DNA of 45,253 bases from Candidatus Gastranaerophilales bacterium (GTDB taxonomy: Bacteria; Cyanobacteriota; Vampirovibrionia; Gastranaerophilales; Gastranaerophilaceae). Positions within the stretch are counted from its first letter, which is position 1. Each line of letters begins with the position of its first letter. Below are positions 7,139 through 16,693 of this stretch, in pieces. Below the pieces are notes generated by a model. The model was not told the DNA's origin. It searched no databases and saw only the letters and a program-made list of their open reading frames with translations. The stretch is from assembly GCA_944323675.1 (NCBI GenBank), contig CALUTK010000007.1, positions 1-45,253 on the forward strand, written 5' to 3'. The translations under genes were made by a program, and so were the position numbers.

Positions 7139-7726
7139 TCATTCCGCAAACTTAATGACAGACTGGCACTTGAATCCGATTTCAAAAAGATCGCGTTTTC
7201 TTACGGCTGATGTTATATCCGGACGGAATTCCGGAGTGTTCGGGGTAAGTATAATTTCAACAATGTTATTTTCTTCATCGTAATTTATTTTTATTTTTTT
7301 TATCAAGGAAAGGTGAGCCCTGTCTAATCCGTCCGAAAGCCGCAAAATTCCACCAAGACGTTTTACTGATTTACGTTCTTTTTTCTCAAATCCGCCATAA
7401 AGTTCGTGCTTATTCTTGTCAGGAAGATTGCCTCGATGATAACGGCAGATTGAGGCTACCATAAGGGTTTCTTTTTCACTAAAACCCGAAAGCCCGTATT
7501 TTATTACCATATCGCGGGAATGTTTGTTATGGGATTTTGAATCCACGTAATAACCTATATCGTGCAAAAGCGCTGCCGCTTCAAGCATTTTACGTTCTGC
7601 ATTAGACATTTCAAAAACTTTCTCATTCATTTCATCGAAAATCATCATGCTCAAACGCCTGACTTCAACAGGATGTTCCGAACTGTTAGCAAACTTTGAT
7701 AAAATATCTTCAGCACTTAATTTCAT
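7139..7726 (-). CDS. HD-domain phosphohydrolase, Ppx/GppA C-terminal type
   Basis: The 195-residue protein carries an HD metal-binding core: H at about 18 (EHPVEVRRL), the HD pair in LLHDIGYYVD at about 53-55, and H/H in SHNKHSRDM and CRYHRGNLPD. This arrangement is that of the HD domain found C-terminal in exopolyphosphatase/GppA enzymes, here standing alone. Such domains hydrolyse phosphate esters, often nucleotides or polyphosphate; the substrate is unknown. It diverges from the diguanylate cyclase, leaving about 75 bp between them. Confidence 0.82.
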   Translation of the reverse strand: MKLSAEDILSKFANSSEHPVEVRRLSMMIFDEMNEKVFEMSNAERKMLEAAALLHDIGYYVDSKSHNKHSRDMVIKYGLSGFSEKETLMVASICRYHRGNLPDKNKHELYGGFEKKERKSVKRLGGILRLSDGLDRAHLSLIKKIKINYDEENNIVEIILTPNTPEFRPDITSAVRKRDLFEIGFKCQSVIKFAE

Positions 7727-7801
7727 TCCATATAAACTTTAGCAAAAAAATTTATTTCACGCAATTTTTATGTTATAATCTGATTGGTGCAGGGAGAGAT
7801 T

Positions 7802-8479
7802 ATGGCAGAAATCAACGAAAATAATTTTGATAGTGTAAATTTTGACCTTCCGCCGGAGGTGCTGGATGAAATTCAAAAAAATATTGAAGAAATCATTTCC
7901 AATTTTCCAGTGCCGGAAAGTAATAAGCTTGATGTCATAAAAAAAATAAATTTTATGTATTCTCACACAAGACACCTGTCTTTAACAGATCCTCTCACTG
8001 GACTTTATAACCGCAGGCATCTGGACAGTAATCTTGAAAGAGAATTTTTAAGAGCCAAACGATATAAAAACAATTTGAGTATTGCGGTTATTGATATAGA
8101 TTTTTTCAAAAAAGTAAACGACACTTACGGTCATCTGTGCGGGGATTATGTGTTGAAAGAGGTTGCATATATGATTATGGACACCCTCAGAAAAACCGAT
8201 TTAGTGTTTAGATACGGGGGAGAAGAGTTTGTTGCAATCCTCACCGAAACGCCTCTTGATAAGGCTGTAATTCCGCTGGAAAGACTCCGCCGCACAATTG
8301 AAACTTATCCTTTTACATATAAAGGGACAGAATTTCAGGTTACGGTGAGTATCGGAGTAAATTCAACAGAATCAGGCGTTGAAACTGCCGGTGAATTTCT
8401 GGATGGCGCGGATAAGGCTCTTTATTCTGCAAAAAATAATGGCAGAAATCAGATTATAACCTTACAGGACAAAGCTTAG
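7802..8479 (+). CDS. Diguanylate cyclase with intact inhibitory site
   Basis: The 225-residue protein has a roughly 60-residue N-terminal helical segment followed by a GGDEF domain. The active site reads GGEEF at about residue 139, preceded five residues earlier by RKTD, the RxxD inhibitory site that binds cyclic di-GMP. It should convert two GTP to c-di-GMP in the cytoplasm with product feedback. The N-terminus is not a known sensor domain. The ATG at 7802 has SD AGGGAGAG; a GTG-type extension to 7784 lacks one. TGTTATAAT at 7771-7779 is a good extended -10 promoter. Confidence 0.93.
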   Translation: MAEINENNFDSVNFDLPPEVLDEIQKNIEEIISNFPVPESNKLDVIKKINFMYSHTRHLSLTDPLTGLYNRRHLDSNLEREFLRAKRYKNNLSIAVIDIDFFKKVNDTYGHLCGDYVLKEVAYMIMDTLRKTDLVFRYGGEEFVAILTETPLDKAVIPLERLRRTIETYPFTYKGTEFQVTVSIGVNSTESGVETAGEFLDGADKALYSAKNNGRNQIITLQDKA

Positions 8480-8496
8480 AGACCTATTGAAAATAT

Positions 8497-8522
8497 ACCC
8501 GAACGGGTAATGGCTTTTTTTT
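8497..8522 (+). terminator. Weak hairpin with T-run after GGDEF gene
   Basis: ACCCG/CGGGT (8497-8501 and 8504-8508) with a short AA loop is followed by a run of eight to nine T from 8514. The stem is short, so it may be only a partial terminator. Confidence 0.5.
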
Positions 8523-8580
8523 ATAACTGCGATTACAATAAAGAAATCTCAGTTAATCATTTTGTAATGGAAGCCGGGTT

Positions 8581-9258
8581 ATGAAAAAAGGAATTTCGAT
8601 TTATATAGTTGAAGATGATAAACTTGCACGCACAACATACAGACATCTGTTTGAAGAAGCGGAAGAGATTGACGTTGCAGGAGTGTTTGAAACTGCGGAA
8701 GAATGTCTTGAAAGCATGAAAACAGTACGTGCCGATGTCATCTTAATGGATATCGGACTGCCTTATATGAACGGGATTGAAGCGACCAAAATTATTAAAA
8801 AGAAATTTCCTAAAACAAAAGTAATTATGCTGACATCACATGACAGGACTGATGAAATATTTGCCTCAATATCTTCGGGAGCAAACGCGTATGCATTGAA
8901 AGACACTGATTTTCCGGCGCTTCTGACAGCAGTAAAAACAGCTGCCGATTCCGCCCTGTGGGTTGATCCGCGTATTGCCGGAGTAGTTTTAAGTATTATT
9001 CCCAAACCTGAATCAACTGACCTTGATAAACTTTACGTTAAAAAGAAACCGAAAAAAACATTAAATATAAAAGTTTCACAACAGGATATTGAAATTCTGA
9101 AACTTATCCAAAAAGGTAAAACCAACAGAGAAATCGGTGAAATTCTGCATATAAGCGAACACACGGTTAAAGCTCATGTATCAAAACTTTTGAGAAAACT
9201 ATCTGTTACGGCAAGAGTTGAAGCCGCTGTGAAAGCTTACGAATACAATTTATTCTAG
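8581..9258 (+). CDS. NarL/FixJ-type response regulator
   Basis: The 225-residue protein has a receiver domain (residues 1-125) with the acidic pocket VEDD, the phospho-acceptor D57 in VILMDIGLP, and T/S and K positions (MLTSH about 82, LKDTD about 108). A LuxR-type helix-turn-helix follows at about 155-220 (ILKLIQKGKTNREIGEILHI, SEHTVKAHV). It is expected to bind DNA after phosphorylation. The histidine kinase follows 11 bp downstream on the same strand, so they form a two-component pair. Confidence 0.94.
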   Translation: MKKGISIYIVEDDKLARTTYRHLFEEAEEIDVAGVFETAEECLESMKTVRADVILMDIGLPYMNGIEATKIIKKKFPKTKVIMLTSHDRTDEIFASISSGANAYALKDTDFPALLTAVKTAADSALWVDPRIAGVVLSIIPKPESTDLDKLYVKKKPKKTLNIKVSQQDIEILKLIQKGKTNREIGEILHISEHTVKAHVSKLLRKLSVTARVEAAVKAYEYNLF

Positions 9259-9269
9259 AAACAGTTTAT

Positions 9270-10556
9270 ATGAAAAACATACTAACAAAAGCAAAAATTT
9301 TATTTTTGGCAATTTTTGCACTCCTATTAGGGATGTGCATCTACGCCGACGCTGTTAAATCAAGTCCGCGCAGTCTTGTGAATATCTGCATACTCGGATT
9401 TATGATGCACGCTTATATGGAAAAAAAATCAAGCCGCGAAATTATAAAAAACAAAAATCTGGAATATTTGTTTAAAGAAAATCCACACGATAAACAAAAA
9501 TATTTAAGGGCAATGATTAATAATATTCCGATGGCTGCATTTTTAATGGATACAAAAGGGAAATATATATGCGGAAATATTGAATTTTTAAATCTTTTAA
9601 ACCTGAATGAGAATGCGGTTTCAGGTTGTAATATATTTTGTAAATTTCTTGGCTGCACCCCTGTAACATTTGACAAAACTCTGGATTTTATAACAAAGGA
9701 AAAACAAACTTTAACCTTTGAACATTTTTATAAATTTCAGCAAAAGAATTCCGGATGGTACAGAATATACCTGGCTCCGTTTTGTAATAAAAAAGGGGAA
9801 GCAGAGGGTGTTACTGTATTTTTACAAGATATAGAAGCCGAGATAGAAGTAAATCGGCAGAAGGAACAATTTGTCGCGGTTTTAAGTCATGACTTAAAAA
9901 CTCCGGTAATTGCGCAAACACGCTCTATTGAACTGCTTTTAAAAGAAATTTTCGGAAAACTTTCTCCTGAACAAAAAGAACTTTTAGAACTCACACTTGA
10001 ATCATGCAATCATCTGTACAACCTTATTTCAACAATTCAATACTCTTATAAATTTGATAATGATGAAATAATTCTCGCGCCTGCAGATGTTAATATTTTG
10101 GATATTATAACTGAATGCTGTGATGAAGTTTCAAAACTCGCGAAAGAAAGACATGTTGAAATTGTTATAAATCCGTTTTTAAAACAGAATGAAATAAAAG
10201 CAGACAAAAAATTCTTAAAAGATGCCATATTATATTTGATTGAAAACAGTATTTCATATGCATACGAAAATACGAAAATATACGTTGAGTTAAGTGATGA
10301 GAATAACGAGCTTTCGTTAAAAATCCATACCAGAAGTCCGTATATACCTGAGAATCTGCTGCATACAATGTTTGATAAATACCTCGGGCAGACGGAGACT
10401 TACAGTAAAATCGGTTTTTGTTTAAAACTGTATTATTCAAGCCAGATAATTCAGGCGCATAACGGGAAAATACTGGCCTACAGCGATCCTTTGAATAAAA
10501 ACACCTTCGGGTTTACCATACCGCAGCTTAGAGAGGAGATTTCTGCAATTGCGTAG
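9270..10556 (+). CDS. Membrane histidine kinase, ATP-lid motifs degenerate
   Basis: The 428-residue protein has a hydrophobic N-terminus with one or two membrane spans (about 8-50), a PAS-like domain (about 75-190), a HisKA helix with H207 in LSHDLKTPV, and an HATPase-like domain with the N box IENSISYAY. The usual G1 (DxGxG) is replaced by HTRSPYIP and G2 (GxGLGL) by IGFCLKLYY. ATP binding is therefore likely altered, although H207 and the N-box asparagine are present. It probably signals to the response regulator 11 bp upstream. Start ATG at 9270 has no strong ribosome site. Confidence 0.9.
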   Translation: MKNILTKAKILFLAIFALLLGMCIYADAVKSSPRSLVNICILGFMMHAYMEKKSSREIIKNKNLEYLFKENPHDKQKYLRAMINNIPMAAFLMDTKGKYICGNIEFLNLLNLNENAVSGCNIFCKFLGCTPVTFDKTLDFITKEKQTLTFEHFYKFQQKNSGWYRIYLAPFCNKKGEAEGVTVFLQDIEAEIEVNRQKEQFVAVLSHDLKTPVIAQTRSIELLLKEIFGKLSPEQKELLELTLESCNHLYNLISTIQYSYKFDNDEIILAPADVNILDIITECCDEVSKLAKERHVEIVINPFLKQNEIKADKKFLKDAILYLIENSISYAYENTKIYVELSDENNELSLKIHTRSPYIPENLLHTMFDKYLGQTETYSKIGFCLKLYYSSQIIQAHNGKILAYSDPLNKNTFGFTIPQLREEISAIA

Positions 10557-11050
10557 AATTTGCGGGAACTTTTCATCAATACCTCTGCCCCTTTTGAAAA
10601 GGAGTTTGTTAACTTTTCATTGATGACCCCTCCTCGAAATTAAAGATTTCGGTCCTCCCTCAAGGGGAGGACAAAATTTATAAAATTTGTTGCTATGAAA
10701 TGTTAACAATCCACTTTACAAGGGGGGGGGGAAGTCAGAAATATAAACGTCATTCCGGAAGTGTAGAAAAACGATTGAGACTTCTGTCGAAATCCAGTTT
10801 TTCAAGCTATGCGGAATCGCATTACCGTAAATCGCAGCGAGAATGCGATACAGGGCACTGTCGGTTGGGCATACTTGCCCAACTATAAGGCAAAAGGCTG
10901 GATTGCTTCGCTGACGCTTGCAATGACGTATTGAAAATCTCCTCTTACCTTCTTTCCGTCATTCAGGGTCGCAGCACGGGATGACGGAAAATTTCACCCC
11001 TCCATTTATAATTGAAGTAATAAAAAATTTTTCTGATATAATTTTTTATT
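10557..11050. other. Gene-free repeat-rich stretch of about 490 bp
   Basis: It holds a 'cctcctc..gaggagg' type hairpin region (10570-10680), a run of ten G (10722-10731), an inverted and interrupted copy of the 127-bp element (10748-10986), and a GTTGGGCA/TGCCCAAC hairpin (10864-10883) also seen at 38453-38479. No gene is supported. The promoter for the next gene is at its end. Confidence 0.7.
10748..10986 (-). repeat. MITE-like element, copy B, reverse orientation and interrupted
   Basis: The left part (CGTCATTCCGGAAG) is the reverse complement of the 6906-7032 right end, followed by close matches to its interior (ATGCGGAATCGCATTACCG). About 110 bp of extra sequence, including the GTTGGGCA hairpin, separates it from the other end GGTCGCAGC..GGGATGACG at 10966-10986. 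This looks like a nested insertion. Confidence 0.75.
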
Positions 11051-11623
11051 ATGACAGAAGAATTATTAATCCAAAAAGAATTGCCTGCCGATATCTTTTC
11101 CGATATGGAAAAACAATTCCCGCCGGAGGAATTAAAAAGCTTTGAAACCTTACGTAAATTTCTGAGTGGAGATTATTATAAATTTGCAATTTTTTACGAC
11201 AATAAGGAACCCGTCGGGTATATTTTATTCCTGCAGAATGATTTTCTCTGGGTAGATTATGTGGCGGTTTTTGAACAGTTTCATTCGAAAGGTTACGGAA
11301 GTAAAATTCTGCGTTCTCTTTTTGAGAAATATTCAAATCTTAAAGGGTGCTTTTTTGAGGTTGAACCTGAAAATCCCGAAATTATCCAAACCGTAAAACG
11401 CTTAAAATTTTATAAAAAACTCGGCTGTGAAATTCTCGATTTTGAATATTATTTTCCAAACGACATCAGAGAATTAAAGATGAAACTTTTATACAAATCT
11501 TTTGATAAAAAAGTTCCTGACAAAAATGAAATCAAAAAACAGGTGAATTTCGTTTTTGAAACCCTGCATTCCGGTGTAAAAAATAAGAATGCGGCACTTG
11601 ATTTAATAAATTTGAAAAACTAA
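11051..11623 (+). CDS. GNAT-family N-acetyltransferase
   Basis: The 190-residue protein carries the GNAT acetyl-CoA loop in FEQFHSKGYGSKILRSLF (residues about 75-92), after the beta strand WVDYVAVF. The family transfers acetyl from acetyl-CoA to an amine; the substrate is unknown. The residues after about 140 are extra and lysine-rich. TATAAT at 11037-11042 lies only 8 nt before the ATG and no SD is present, so translation may be leaderless. Confidence 0.87.
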   Translation: MTEELLIQKELPADIFSDMEKQFPPEELKSFETLRKFLSGDYYKFAIFYDNKEPVGYILFLQNDFLWVDYVAVFEQFHSKGYGSKILRSLFEKYSNLKGCFFEVEPENPEIIQTVKRLKFYKKLGCEILDFEYYFPNDIRELKMKLLYKSFDKKVPDKNEIKKQVNFVFETLHSGVKNKNAALDLINLKN

Positions 11624-11669
11624 AATTCCTCACAATTTTGGCAGCAACAATCCGGATTATTTAAAATTT

Positions 11670-11699
11670 TTGTTCATATTTAATATTTTATGGTAAACT
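11670..11699 (+). promoter_or_regulatory. Promoter of hom, leaderless arrangement
   Basis: TTGTTC (11670-11675) and TAAACT (11694-11699) are 18 nt apart, and the hom ATG follows 6 nt after the -10 box with no SD. Confidence 0.5.
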
Positions 11700-11705
11700 T
11701 GACAT

Positions 11706-12986
11706 ATGGAAAAGAGTAAAAAAATTAAAATCGGGTTAATTGGTCTTGGCACAGTAGGGTCGGGTGTTTACAAGACATTGAAATCATTTGATAATGTAGA
11801 GGTTACTAAAATCGCGGTAAAAAACATAAATAAACCGCGTAATATTGAAGGGTTGGATAATTCTATCCTGACGGATAAACCGTTTGATGTTGTGAATGAC
11901 CCTGATATTGATATTGTAGTAGAACTGATAGGCGGACTTAATCCTGCCGGAGAATTAATTAAAACTGCAATCAAAAACGGCAAACATATTGTGACAGCTA
12001 ATAAGGAACTTCTTGCCAAAAACGGTGAGGAATTATTCAACTTTGCGGAACAACATAACAGAGTTATCCTCTATGAAGCGGCAATTGCGGGCGGAATCCC
12101 TATCATTATGCCGATAAAAACTATTCTTGCCGGAAATAAAATAACACGGATTGAAGCAATCCTGAATGGAACCACAAATTATATTTTGACAAAGATGGAT
12201 GTTCAGGGAGCTTCTTATGAGAGTGTTCTGAAAGAGGCACAGGATTTAGGTTACGCAGAAGCTGATCCGACAGGGGATGTCGAGGGGTTTGACGCGGCAT
12301 ATAAAATTACAACGCTTGCGACCCTTGCATTTAAAAAACGTATAAAGATTGAAAATGTTTACCGTGAAGGGATTACAAAAATCCGCGCGCAGGACATGCA
12401 TGCCGCAAACGATTTAGGATATAAGATAAAACTTATTGCATCAGCCTACCTTGATGAGGAAGGTCGTGCGGATGTGAGGGTTCACCCTATGCTTGTGTCT
12501 AAAAAATCGACGCTGGCACATATTGATTATGTGACGAATGCGGTATCATTAAGCGGTCATCCGATGGGTTCTATAACCTTATCAGGACCGGGGGCGGGGG
12601 AATTCCCGACCGCAAGTTCTGTTGTCGGTGATATTCTTGCAATTGCCGCAGAAGTCGGGACAACCGATTATCTTCTTCCTATGATGAGATGCAACCACAG
12701 CGAAGCGGCTATTCCTGTCAACATTCTTGATACGGAAAACAAATATTACCTTTCAATTAACGCCAAAAACAGTAAAGGTGTTATCGGAAAAATCGGAAAG
12801 GTTTGCGAAGATAACGATATAAGCCTTGCAAGTATTGTCCAGCGCGGGGTGTCAGAAGATAATACCGCGGATATTACTGTTATCACTGAACTCTGCAAAG
12901 AAAAAAATATGCAAAAAGCAATTGAAACCTTTAAAAATGACGAATTTATTAATAAAGTAAACAGCCTGATAAGGGTTCAAATCTAA
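11706..12986 (+). CDS. hom: Homoserine dehydrogenase
   Basis: The 426-residue protein has the NAD(P)-binding motif GLGTVGSGV, the substrate-binding segment with GYAEADPTGDVEGFDAAYK, and a C-terminal ACT domain (about residues 350-426) typical of feedback-regulated Gram-positive/cyanobacterial enzymes. It reduces aspartate semialdehyde to homoserine, a branch point for threonine and methionine. thrC follows after a small membrane protein gene, and the two probably form a threonine unit. thrB is not in the window. Confidence 0.96.
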   Translation: MEKSKKIKIGLIGLGTVGSGVYKTLKSFDNVEVTKIAVKNINKPRNIEGLDNSILTDKPFDVVNDPDIDIVVELIGGLNPAGELIKTAIKNGKHIVTANKELLAKNGEELFNFAEQHNRVILYEAAIAGGIPIIMPIKTILAGNKITRIEAILNGTTNYILTKMDVQGASYESVLKEAQDLGYAEADPTGDVEGFDAAYKITTLATLAFKKRIKIENVYREGITKIRAQDMHAANDLGYKIKLIASAYLDEEGRADVRVHPMLVSKKSTLAHIDYVTNAVSLSGHPMGSITLSGPGAGEFPTASSVVGDILAIAAEVGTTDYLLPMMRCNHSEAAIPVNILDTENKYYLSINAKNSKGVIGKIGKVCEDNDISLASIVQRGVSEDNTADITVITELCKEKNMQKAIETFKNDEFINKVNSLIRVQI

Positions 12987-13024
12987 TATTAGTAAATTCG
13001 CAATAGAGGTTATAATGGAGTGGC

Positions 13025-13414
13025 ATGGCTGAGAAAGAGAAAAAAGGTATTGGCTATTATTTATTTATATTAGGGGCTGTCGCTTGTCTTTGTATTTTTG
13101 TGGTGGAACATTCCGTATTGCAATGCAGCAACGGCGCTTGTGTTATTAAGGAATCAAGCCTTTGGTGTAAAAATTTACGTACAAGATCTGTCGATATGTC
13201 AGAGATACAAGAGTTTTATGTAAAATATGTATATGAGTGGTGGGCAGGTCGCTATCATCATTCACGATATTATATTGTTGCAATTACACAAGACGAAAGG
13301 CAGTTTAAATTTTTCAAGAATTCACTGGAGTCTTATGAAAAATCCAAAGAAAAATGTGAAAAACTTAACACATTGTTGAGATATGGATATGATGATGTTA
13401 CTATTGATTACTGA
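13025..13414 (+). CDS. Small single-pass membrane protein between hom and thrC
   Basis: The 129-residue protein has one hydrophobic helix (about 10-30), a cysteine pair region (C-S-N-G-A-C), and a soluble basic C-terminus with several aromatic residues (Y-V-Y-E-W-W-A-G-R-Y-H-H). I do not recognise the family; it may be a PH-like or DUF-type domain. SD TGGAG lies a few bases before the ATG, and TATAAT occurs at 13009-13016. Its place inside the hom-thrC unit may be incidental. Confidence 0.75.
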   Translation: MAEKEKKGIGYYLFILGAVACLCIFVVEHSVLQCSNGACVIKESSLWCKNLRTRSVDMSEIQEFYVKYVYEWWAGRYHHSRYYIVAITQDERQFKFFKNSLESYEKSKEKCEKLNTLLRYGYDDVTIDY

Positions 13415-13441
13415 TAAATAAAAAGAAGGGAAATAAATAAA

Positions 13442-14494
13442 ATGTACTACCAAGGATTAATTAATACGTTCAGAGAATACCTGCCGGTTACGGATAAAAC
13501 GCCGGTCATCACACTTAACGAAGGAAATACCCCTTTAATTAAGGCTGATAATTTAGCGAAAAAAATCGGGCTTGACGCTGAAATTTATTTGAAGTTTGAA
13601 GGGTGCAACCCGACCGGAAGTTTTAAAGACCGCGGCATGACAATGGCTGTTTCAAAAGCAAAAGAAGCAGGCTCAGGTGCTATCATCTGTGCCTCTACCG
13701 GAAATACATCGGCTTCTGCAGCAGCATACGGCGCAAAGGCCGGCATGAGAACATTTGTATTAATCCCTGACGGGTATATTGCACTCGGAAAATTATCGCA
13801 GGCTATGATGTATGGTGCGGAAATTATTGCTATTAACGGAAACTTTGATCAGGCACTCGAGGCCGTCCGTGCAATAGCAGAAAAATACCCGATTACGCTT
13901 GTAAATTCAGTGAACCCTTATAGAATTGAAGGACAAAAAACCGGTGCGTTTGAAATCTGTAACGCACTCGGACAGGCTCCGGATTACCATTTTATCCCTG
14001 TCGGGAACGCCGGGAATATTACGGCATACTGGAAAGGCTACAAAGAATGGCATACCGCAGGCAAAATTCCGTCACTGCCTAAGATGATGGGATTTGAAGC
14101 CGAAGGTGCTGCCGCAATCGTTAAAGGTGAAAGAATCTTTAAACCAGAAACCCTTGCAACAGCAATCCGCATCGGCAACCCTGCAAGCTGGAAACAGGCA
14201 GAAGCCGCCAGAGATGAAAGCAACGGTATGATTAATTTCGTAACCGATGACGAAATAGTAAAAGCTTATAAACTTATTGCCTCAACTGAAGGTATCCTTG
14301 CAGAACCTGCAAGCGCCGCATCAGTTGCCGGATTAATCAAGTTTAAAGATAAGGTTAAAGAAGGGTCAAAAGTTGTTTGTATTTTAACAGGCAACGGCCT
14401 AAAAGACCCTGATAACGCTATAAAATATTCAAACGCAGACGTTAAAAAAACATCATCCGATTTAACAGATATACTAAAAGTGATGAATGTATAA
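13442..14494 (+). CDS. thrC: Threonine synthase
   Basis: The 350-residue PLP enzyme carries the PLP-lysine motif G-S-F-K-D-R-G (K62) and the glycine-rich phosphate loop [10 protein letters not shown]. It converts O-phosphohomoserine to threonine. The size is that of the shorter (plant/bacterial type I) class. SD: GAAGGGAAATAA precedes the ATG. It follows hom and the small membrane gene on the same strand. Confidence 0.96.
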   Translation: MYYQGLINTFREYLPVTDKTPVITLNEGNTPLIKADNLAKKIGLDAEIYLKFEGCNPTGSFKDRGMTMAVSKAKEAGSGAIICASTGNTSASAAAYGAKAGMRTFVLIPDGYIALGKLSQAMMYGAEIIAINGNFDQALEAVRAIAEKYPITLVNSVNPYRIEGQKTGAFEICNALGQAPDYHFIPVGNAGNITAYWKGYKEWHTAGKIPSLPKMMGFEAEGAAAIVKGERIFKPETLATAIRIGNPASWKQAEAARDESNGMINFVTDDEIVKAYKLIASTEGILAEPASAASVAGLIKFKDKVKEGSKVVCILTGNGLKDPDNAIKYSNADVKKTSSDLTDILKVMNV

Positions 14495-14571
14495 CGAAAA
14501 GATTCATTCATATTTAGATATGTTTGTCATATTATAATAATACGACTTGAAAAGAAAAGGGAGTAAGAATA

Positions 14572-15525
14572 ATGGTTAAAAACAGAATTGGAATTGATGT
14601 CGGCGGTACAAACGTCAAAATAGCACTGGTTGATTCAAACGGCAAAATCGGGTATTCGGATACCATTCCGACACGTGCGGAAATGGGTTACGAGTATACA
14701 GTTAATAATATGAAACAGGCAATCCGTGACTTGCTTACGGAAACGAAATTATCCCCGAAGGATATTGAAGGTATCGGTTTCGGGCTTCCTGGTCAGGTTG
14801 ATTTTAAATCTGGGATTGTGAGATTAATCACGAATATTCCGGGCTGGGTGGAAATTCCTCTTGCAAAAATGATTGAGGATGAATTTCATATTCCGACAAG
14901 AATTGATAACGACGTAAGATGTGCGGCATTAGGCGAATTAAATTTCGGCGCCGGCAAAGGATGCGAAAACTTAATCTGTATTACAGTCGGAACCGGAATC
15001 GGTTCAGGACTAATCGTAAACGGGAAGCTTGTCCGCGGTGCCTCTAACGCTGCAGGCGAAATCGGTCACATAAAACTTCAAATGCAGGATGGTCCTATAT
15101 GCGGCTGTGGAGATACCGGTTGTCTGGAAGCATTTGCGTCAGGCCCTTCCATCGTTGCTATGGCAGAAGAATATATTATGGGCGGGAAATCAACTAAATA
15201 CCGAGAAATGGCTAACGGCAATGACATAACTCCATTTATTGTTGCAGAAGCCGCAAAAGCAGGCGATGCAGTTGCAAGAAGAATTTACACTAAAATGGGT
15301 GAATATATAGGAATCGGACTTGCAAGCGTGGTTAACCTTTTGAACCCTGAAAAGATTATAATCGGGGGCGGTGTTGCTGGTGCAGGAGATATCCTCTTTA
15401 CACCGTTAAAAGAAACCCTTAAAAAGCGCGCAATGAAAATTGCCGGTGACACGGTTGAGGTTGTTCCGGCACAGCTAGGAAACACCGCCGGCGTCATCGG
15501 TGCAAGTTTATTGATAGAAAGTTAA
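14572..15525 (+). CDS. glk: ROK-family glucokinase
   Basis: The 317-residue protein has the N-terminal ATP motif IGIDVGGTNVKIALVD and the ROK signature with the zinc-binding CGCGDTGCLEAFASG (residues about 181-195). The family phosphorylates glucose (or related sugars) at C6 using ATP; without a substrate assay glucokinase is the usual assignment. SD AAGGGAG is 6-8 nt before the ATG. A strong terminator follows at 15524. The gene follows thrC by about 77 bp. Confidence 0.88.
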   Translation: MVKNRIGIDVGGTNVKIALVDSNGKIGYSDTIPTRAEMGYEYTVNNMKQAIRDLLTETKLSPKDIEGIGFGLPGQVDFKSGIVRLITNIPGWVEIPLAKMIEDEFHIPTRIDNDVRCAALGELNFGAGKGCENLICITVGTGIGSGLIVNGKLVRGASNAAGEIGHIKLQMQDGPICGCGDTGCLEAFASGPSIVAMAEEYIMGGKSTKYREMANGNDITPFIVAEAAKAGDAVARRIYTKMGEYIGIGLASVVNLLNPEKIIIGGGVAGAGDILFTPLKETLKKRAMKIAGDTVEVVPAQLGNTAGVIGASLLIES

Positions 15526-15553
15526 AAAAGGAGGCAGTCGCCTCTTTTTTTTT
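15524..15553 (+). terminator. Rho-independent terminator after glk
   Basis: The stem is formed by AAAAAAGGAGGC (15524-15535) and GCCTCTTTTTT (15540-15550) around a short AGTC loop, ending in nine T. It overlaps the glk stop codon. Confidence 0.88.
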
Positions 15554-15589
15554 CGATTACATATATTATGTTTGTAATATAATTTGAAT

Positions 15590-16669
15590 ATGGAAAGATT
15601 TAGATTTTTGACATCAGGTGAAAGCCACGGAAAATGTTTAACAGCTATAATAGAAGGTTTGCCTGCAAACCTTGAAATTGATATCAATTTTATTAATTCA
15701 GAACTTAAGCGCCGGCAAATCGGTTACGGACGCGGCGGCAGGATGAAGATTGAAAGTGATACAGTAGAAATTATGTCAGGCGTCAGATTCGGAAAAACTT
15801 TCGGAGCACCGGTTACTCTTGTTATTAAAAACAAAGATTTTGAAAACTGGAAGAAAATTATGAGTGATAATCCTGATGATCTTAATTTTGATAAATTATT
15901 TTCAACTTACCGCCCTGGACATGCGGATTATGCAGGGAGCGTCAAATATAATCAGAAAGACTTGAGAAATATTCTTGAGCGTTCCAGTGCCAGAAAAACC
16001 GCTATTGAGGTTGCGATAGGCGCTGTTGCAAAATTATTATTAAAACAATTCGGAATTTCCTGTTCATCTGATGTTCTGCAAATCGGAAATGCTAAAACTG
16101 AAGAGGATTTCCGCGCAGAAATCGACAAAGCAAAAGCCGAAGGTGATACTCTCGGCGGAAAAATTAAAGTATTATATAAAAATGTTCCGGTAGGGTTAGG
16201 CTCCTATGTGCACTGGGATAGAGCTCTTGACGGAAGAATTGCACAGGCTGTCATGAGTATTCCTGCCGTAAAATCTGTTGCTATCGGAAATCATCACGCC
16301 TATAAAATGAAAGGCAGTGAATTTCACGATGAAATTTTTACGGAAAACGGTGAAATTGTGCGCAAAACCAACAACGCTGGCGGAATAGAAGGCGGAATTT
16401 CAAACGGAGAAAATATAGTTGTCACTTTAGTGATGAAACCTATACCGACACTTTTGAAACCTCTGCAGTCTGTAAATCTTTTAACAGGAAAACCAGAGGA
16501 AGCACACTTTGAACGTTCGGATACCTGTGCGGTGGAAGCATGCGCTGTGGTTGCGGAAGCCAGAATTGCCTGTGTGCTTGCAAATGAAATTCTTCTTAAA
16601 TACGGCGGCGATTCTATGGAAGAATTATTAAATCATCAAATGCTTGCGTTGTCTCCATTAAAATTTTAG
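15590..16669 (+). CDS. aroC: Chorismate synthase
   Basis: The roughly 359-residue protein has all signatures of the family: GESHGKCLTAIIEG near the N-terminus, RPGHADYAGSVKY in the middle and NAGGIEGGISNGENI near 265. It makes chorismate from EPSP with reduced FMN, the last shared step of aromatic biosynthesis. The first ATG is at 15590; a TTG six nt upstream is in frame but less likely. TATAAT at 15578-15583 ends 6 nt before this ATG and no SD is seen, so the message is probably leaderless. Confidence 0.96.
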   Translation: MERFRFLTSGESHGKCLTAIIEGLPANLEIDINFINSELKRRQIGYGRGGRMKIESDTVEIMSGVRFGKTFGAPVTLVIKNKDFENWKKIMSDNPDDLNFDKLFSTYRPGHADYAGSVKYNQKDLRNILERSSARKTAIEVAIGAVAKLLLKQFGISCSSDVLQIGNAKTEEDFRAEIDKAKAEGDTLGGKIKVLYKNVPVGLGSYVHWDRALDGRIAQAVMSIPAVKSVAIGNHHAYKMKGSEFHDEIFTENGEIVRKTNNAGGIEGGISNGENIVVTLVMKPIPTLLKPLQSVNLLTGKPEEAHFERSDTCAVEACAVVAEARIACVLANEILLKYGGDSMEELLNHQMLALSPLKF

Positions 16670-16693
16670 CAGCATGGACATGGATTAGAGCAT

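Noticed and set aside
11624-13024. T-box or other amino-acid riboswitch before hom and thrC
   Set aside because: The start codon of hom lies 6 nt after the -10 box, leaving no room for a leader, and no T-box sequence is seen before thrC.
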